From Candidatus Sulfotelmatobacter sp. (GTDB taxonomy: Bacteria > Acidobacteriota > Terriglobia > Terriglobales > Acidobacteriaceae), in the NCBI GenBank assembly GCA_030037575.1, contig JASHRB010000330.1, positions 1 to 8,617 of the forward strand: a stretch of 8,617 bases of DNA, read 5' to 3'. Position numbers and translations under genes: made by a program. Shown here one piece after another: positions 5,774 through 8,617 of the stretch (the first letter of the stretch is position 1; each line of letters opens with the position of its first letter). The notes under the pieces were generated by a model, which saw only the letters and a list, made by a program, of their open reading frames with translations, was not told the DNA's origin and made no database searches.

Positions 5774-6868
5774 CTAGGAACTTTTCGAGCCGGTGGCGGA
5801 ATAGCTGAATGGATAGGCCTGTCCGTCGATTTCGCGGCGCAGCTCCTCGAAGACCTCGTCGGGCATTTTTTGAAAAATTTGGACCACATCGGGGTCGAAC
5901 TGGCGGCCGGCCCAATCTTGAATCTCTTTGCGGGCGGCGGAAAGCGACCGCGCTTTGCGGTAAGGGCGGTCGGAAATAATGGCGTCGAGCGTGTCGGCAA
6001 CCGCGAAAATCCGCGCGCCCAGCGGAATCTCCGCGCCTCTTAAACCCCGGGGATAGCCGCTGCCGTCATAGTGCTCCTGGTGGGAGTAGACGATCTCGCA
6101 GGCGTCGGCGAGAAAGGGAATCTTCTTCAGCATCTGGTAGCCGTGATAACAGTGCTCGCGCATAATGGTGCGCTCTTCATCGTCGAGCTTGCCGGGTTTG
6201 CGCAGGATGCTGTCAGGAATGGCCATCTTGCCAAAATCGTGCAGAAAAGCGCCGCGCGCAATCACCAGAATCTGCTCGCGCGGCACGCCCATGGCGCGCG
6301 CGATCGCAATGGTGAATGCAGTTACACGGCGGGAGTGGCCTTCGGTCTCCGCATCTTTCAGATCGAGCGCATCGCCGAGGGCCTGCAGGGTGATGTCATA
6401 GGAGCGCTCCAGGTCGCTCATGGCAGTTCGCAGTTCGTCTGTGCGGGCCCGTACCAGGGCCTCGAGATTGGTTTGATAGTCGCGGTTTTCCACCTTGAGG
6501 CGACGGTTTTCCAAAGCGCGGCCGACGGCATTGAGCAGTTGCTCGCGCTCGAACGGCTTCAACAGATAGTCGTATGCGCCGTTGCGAATCGCCGCTAGCG
6601 CGACGGAAATGTCGTGCACCGCCGTAACCATCACCACTGGCATGTCCGGGAAACGTTCTTTGGTGCGCTCGAGCAAGCCGATTCCGTCAAGATCGGCCAT
6701 CATCAAATCTGAGAGCATCAGCTCGAAACTTTCGCCGGAGTTGAGCAGGGCCAGCGCCTCCATGCCCGAACTCGCCTGTTTCCAGGCGTATCCGGCAGCC
6801 GAAAGGATGGCGCAGACGATTTCCCGGATGGCCTCTTCGTCGTCTACCACCAGAATGCGGTCGGGCAT
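5774..6868 (-). CDS. Response regulator with HD-GYP domain (probable cyclic-di-GMP phosphodiesterase)
   Basis: The 364-residue product has an N-terminal receiver domain (~4-118): acidic pocket D9/D10, phospho-accepting D54 in LSDLMM, T82 and K104 in LLKPF. A coiled-coil linker (~119-155) connects to an HD-GYP domain (~156-345), which hydrolyses cyclic-di-GMP to pGpG or GMP. Metal-site residues are recognisable: E174 and H178 (ETEGH), H210-D211 with K214 in HDFGKMAIPD, H239, H263, D292, and the GYP signature DGSGYP (268-273). The second His of the usual HHE is Q264. The architecture is that of RpfG-type regulators: phosphorylation of the receiver should tune the phosphodiesterase. It is divergent from the GAF/PAS sensor gene, a possible partner. 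No Shine-Dalgarno precedes the ATG, and a -10-like TATACT lies only nine bases upstream of it, suggesting a leaderless or nearly leaderless transcript. Phosphodiesterase activity is inferred from the motifs. Confidence 0.95.
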   Translation of the reverse strand: MPDRILVVDDEEAIREIVCAILSAAGYAWKQASSGMEALALLNSGESFELMLSDLMMADLDGIGLLERTKERFPDMPVVMVTAVHDISVALAAIRNGAYDYLLKPFEREQLLNAVGRALENRRLKVENRDYQTNLEALVRARTDELRTAMSDLERSYDITLQALGDALDLKDAETEGHSRRVTAFTIAIARAMGVPREQILVIARGAFLHDFGKMAIPDSILRKPGKLDDEERTIMREHCYHGYQMLKKIPFLADACEIVYSHQEHYDGSGYPRGLRGAEIPLGARIFAVADTLDAIISDRPYRKARSLSAARKEIQDWAGRQFDPDVVQIFQKMPDEVFEELRREIDGQAYPFSYSATGSKSS

Positions 6869-6877
6869 GGCTGTGCA

Positions 6878-6883
6878 AGTATA
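6878..6883 (-). promoter_or_regulatory. Candidate -10 element of the HD-GYP regulator promoter
   Basis: On the reverse strand TATACT matches five of six positions of the sigma70 -10 consensus. Seventeen bases further upstream is TTAAAC, which matches the -35 consensus at only three of six positions. Transcription would start about 1-4 bases before the ATG at 6868, giving a leaderless or near-leaderless mRNA, in keeping with the missing ribosome-binding site. A second -10-like hexamer, TAAAAT (reverse strand, 6893-6898), is an alternative with a longer leader. Confidence 0.4.
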
Positions 6884-6932
6884 CTCTGGGCGATTTTAGC
6901 GTTTAAGTTAAGTGCCGAAAGTAACCATCATG

Positions 6933-6941
6933 GTCCGGAAA
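6933..6941. repeat. Direct repeat copy 1, GTCCGGAAA
   Basis: Nine bases identical to a second copy 60 bases to the right (6993-7001), both in the intergenic region between the divergent HD-GYP and sensor genes. Each contains the palindromic core TCCGGA. It is a candidate regulator-binding site, though two 9-bp matches in 145 bases could arise by chance. Confidence 0.4.
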
Positions 6942-6992
6942 AGACACGAATAAAGCGAGCAAGCATGGTATTCAAAAGCAGGGCATTCCTAC

Positions 6993-7001
6993 GTCCGGAA
7001 A
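6993..7001. repeat. Direct repeat copy 2, GTCCGGAAA
   Basis: Second copy of the 9-bp repeat, ending 12 bases before the ATG of the sensor gene. If it binds a regulator, it would lie in the 5' leader or over the start region of that gene. A GGAA within it is the only weak ribosome-binding-like sequence near that start. Confidence 0.4.
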
Positions 7002-7013
7002 CCGCCTCTGAAG

Positions 7014-8617
7014 ATGAACGATTCCCTCGGGTCGATCTGGAACACGGCGCAACCGGCTCTTGCCGGATTGAAAGCCGACGAGTGGGCACTGCTGATCGTG
7101 CTCGGCGCCACGCTGCTCGCGCTTTCCATGTTGCGCGAGCGCTATTTCCTTGTCTGGACGTCGGGCTTTTCGCTGCTCGTAGTCTCGCGGCTGGCGAGCG
7201 CACACGCTTCGGCGATGAGAGTTCCTCTGCGCTATGCCCTCGCCGTTGAGCAGGCCACGTTTGTACTGGCGGCAGGCCTGTTTGCCGGTGCGATTCTTGT
7301 TTACCTCCGTGATCGAAATCTGCTGGCGCCGCTGTCGGCCAGCACTCTCAGTGTGACAATCTTTGCGGTGTTGCGCGCCATCCTGTGGCCAGGTTCGCTG
7401 CCCTTGCGCGTCGCGCTTGAGGTTTCCTACCGAATCGTTTTGCTGACGGCGGCCATCGCCCTGTTGCGAGCCCGGCGCGGCCGTTTCGAGCCGCAGGCGT
7501 GGCTACTTGCGGTTTGTTTGCTGGCGCAGCATCTGACCTGGAGGCCTTTCAGCAGCGATCTTCCGCCTGCCCTGGTCATTGCGTCTGAGGTGTTGCTCGG
7601 TATTTGCATGCTGCTGGTCATTCTTGCGGAAGCGCGCACGCGTGCGCGCCGGCTGCACGCGCTCGAAGCTATCACCAGCAGCACGGTGCGCGCCCAGCAG
7701 CAGAGCGGCATGATGCAGGACGCTTTGCCGGAACTGCAGCGACTTACGCGCAGCAAAGCGGCATGGTTCCGATTGATCGAAGGCGGGCACCTCGTGGCGA
7801 CGCATGCCGTTGGAATGTCCGCCGATTTTCTGCGCGACGCCGGGATCGCAGAGCTGACGGAGAATGTCTCGCAAATTCTGCAGCGCACGACTCCCGTGAT
7901 GGTTCACCGGGGCGGTGCAGCCCCGGAAGACCCGGAAGTGCTGAAATCGGAAAAAATTCTGTTTGTCGTGATGGTTCCTGTGCTGGCGAAGAAGTCGCCC
8001 ATCGGCGTATTGATGCTGGGAAGCAGGGCGGGTAGAAGGTTGACCGCTGAGGAGTTCGAGTTTCTCTCCACCTGTGGACGGCAGCTGGGAATCGCCATCG
8101 AAAACTTCCGCCTGCAGGAGCAAACCCTGCGTTCGCAGCGACAATGGCGAAACACCTTCGACTCGGTTCATGACATCATCCTGGCGCACGATGCCGAGTT
8201 CCACGTCATCAAAGCCAATCAGGTTTTGCTCGAGCAACTCGAAATGGCTGCGGCCGACGTGATCGGCAGCACATGCGACTCGGTGCTGCCACACAAATTC
8301 GGAGAGTGGACCGGCTGTCCATATTGCTCGCGTGGCGCCCAGGAAATCAGCGAAGGTGCCGATCCCTGCTTCGGCGGATTTTCCACCGTTTCAACCTCTT
8401 CCTACACTGAGCAAGGGAGCAAACAGAAAGGCGTCATCCACATTGTCCGGGACATCACCGACCGGCGCTCTGCGGAAGATAAATACCGCCTGCTTTTTGA
8501 GCAGGTGCAGGAGGGGGTTTACGTTGCCACCCCCAGCGGACACGTTCTCGACTGCAACGACGCGTTCATGTACATGCTCGGCTACGAAAAGCGGGAAGAT
8601 TTGCTGGCGCTGAATCT
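7014..8617 (+). CDS. Membrane sensor protein with GAF and PAS domains, probable histidine kinase (3' end beyond window)
   Basis: At least 534 residues are encoded before the right edge. Residues ~22-208 contain about six to seven hydrophobic membrane segments (for example 24-40, 44-62, 77-98, 108-125, 137-152, 161-175, 184-206). A short cytoplasmic helix (~208-235) leads to a GAF domain (~236-365; typical end PIGVLMLGS...FLSTCGRQLGIAIENFRL). Next comes a first PAS domain (~375-485) ending in the usual GVIHIVRDITDRRSAED, then the start of a second PAS (~489-534; LFEQVQEGVYVATPSGHVLDCN). The first PAS contains four cysteines (C421, C435, C438, C452) in a CPYC-type arrangement. A HisKA/HATPase module or a GGDEF output is expected downstream but cannot be seen, so histidine kinase is an inference. 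ATG 7014 is the first ATG in a frame opened by a stop at 6951-6953; ribosome-binding support is weak. It is divergent from the HD-GYP regulator across 145 bases. Confidence 0.88.
   Translation, partial: MNDSLGSIWNTAQPALAGLKADEWALLIVLGATLLALSMLRERYFLVWTSGFSLLVVSRLASAHASAMRVPLRYALAVEQATFVLAAGLFAGAILVYLRDRNLLAPLSASTLSVTIFAVLRAILWPGSLPLRVALEVSYRIVLLTAAIALLRARRGRFEPQAWLLAVCLLAQHLTWRPFSSDLPPALVIASEVLLGICMLLVILAEARTRARRLHALEAITSSTVRAQQQSGMMQDALPELQRLTRSKAAWFRLIEGGHLVATHAVGMSADFLRDAGIAELTENVSQILQRTTPVMVHRGGAAPEDPEVLKSEKILFVVMVPVLAKKSPIGVLMLGSRAGRRLTAEEFEFLSTCGRQLGIAIENFRLQEQTLRSQRQWRNTFDSVHDIILAHDAEFHVIKANQVLLEQLEMAAADVIGSTCDSVLPHKFGEWTGCPYCSRGAQEISEGADPCFGGFSTVSTSSYTEQGSKQKGVIHIVRDITDRRSAEDKYRLLFEQVQEGVYVATPSGHVLDCNDAFMYMLGYEKREDLLALN

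Noticed and set aside
7503..8294. 263-residue reverse-strand open frame
   Set aside because: It is antisense to the GAF/PAS region of the sensor gene, whose frame is open from 6954 to the right edge with clear domain signatures.

Overview
The window looks like a chromosomal segment of a GC-rich Gram-negative soil-type bacterium, most likely an Acidobacteriota (Terriglobia/Koribacter-like) genome. This is inferred from the protein types: a short membrane protein carrying only a histidine-kinase dimerisation helix pair with an NHHIRNAL box, a secreted serine hydrolase fused to a NamZ (DUF1343) domain, a stand-alone TrbI/VirB10-like secreted protein and a periplasmic SIMPL protein. No phage, IS, CRISPR or rRNA/tRNA gene was found.

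Layout. Positions 1-406 hold no convincing complete gene. A two-helix membrane protein with a DHp-like tail lies at 407-919 (+). Positions 920-1598 are mostly gene-poor and contain a possible 44-residue ORF (1094-1228), a perfect 7-bp hairpin and a 10-bp tandem duplication. The largest complete gene, 1599-3947 (+), encodes an N-terminal beta-lactamase-family serine hydrolase joined to a C-terminal NamZ-type exo-N-acetylmuramidase domain. Its signal peptide appears to be encoded upstream of the only usable canonical start codon. It is followed by a secreted TrbI/VirB10-like protein with a glycine-rich hydrophobic segment (4082-4864, +), which converges on a SIMPL/DUF541 protein (4901-5617, -). 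A probable terminator hairpin sits between them.

Further right, a REC-HD-GYP response regulator (5774-6868, -) is divergent from a large membrane sensor with GAF and PAS domains (7014 to beyond the right edge, +). The two share a 145-bp intergenic region with a near-consensus -10 element very close to the regulator's start codon and two copies of a 9-bp direct repeat.

Functional reading. The left half is dominated by envelope proteins, with a peptidoglycan/muropeptide-processing enzyme as the clearest member. The right half is a signalling locus in which the divergent sensor could feed the HD-GYP regulator and alter cyclic-di-GMP; this pairing is inferred from position only. I did not find strong evidence for a wholly new multi-gene system. 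The best leads are the hydrolase-NamZ fusion with its start-site anomaly, the DHp-only membrane protein, and the divergent sensor/HD-GYP pair.
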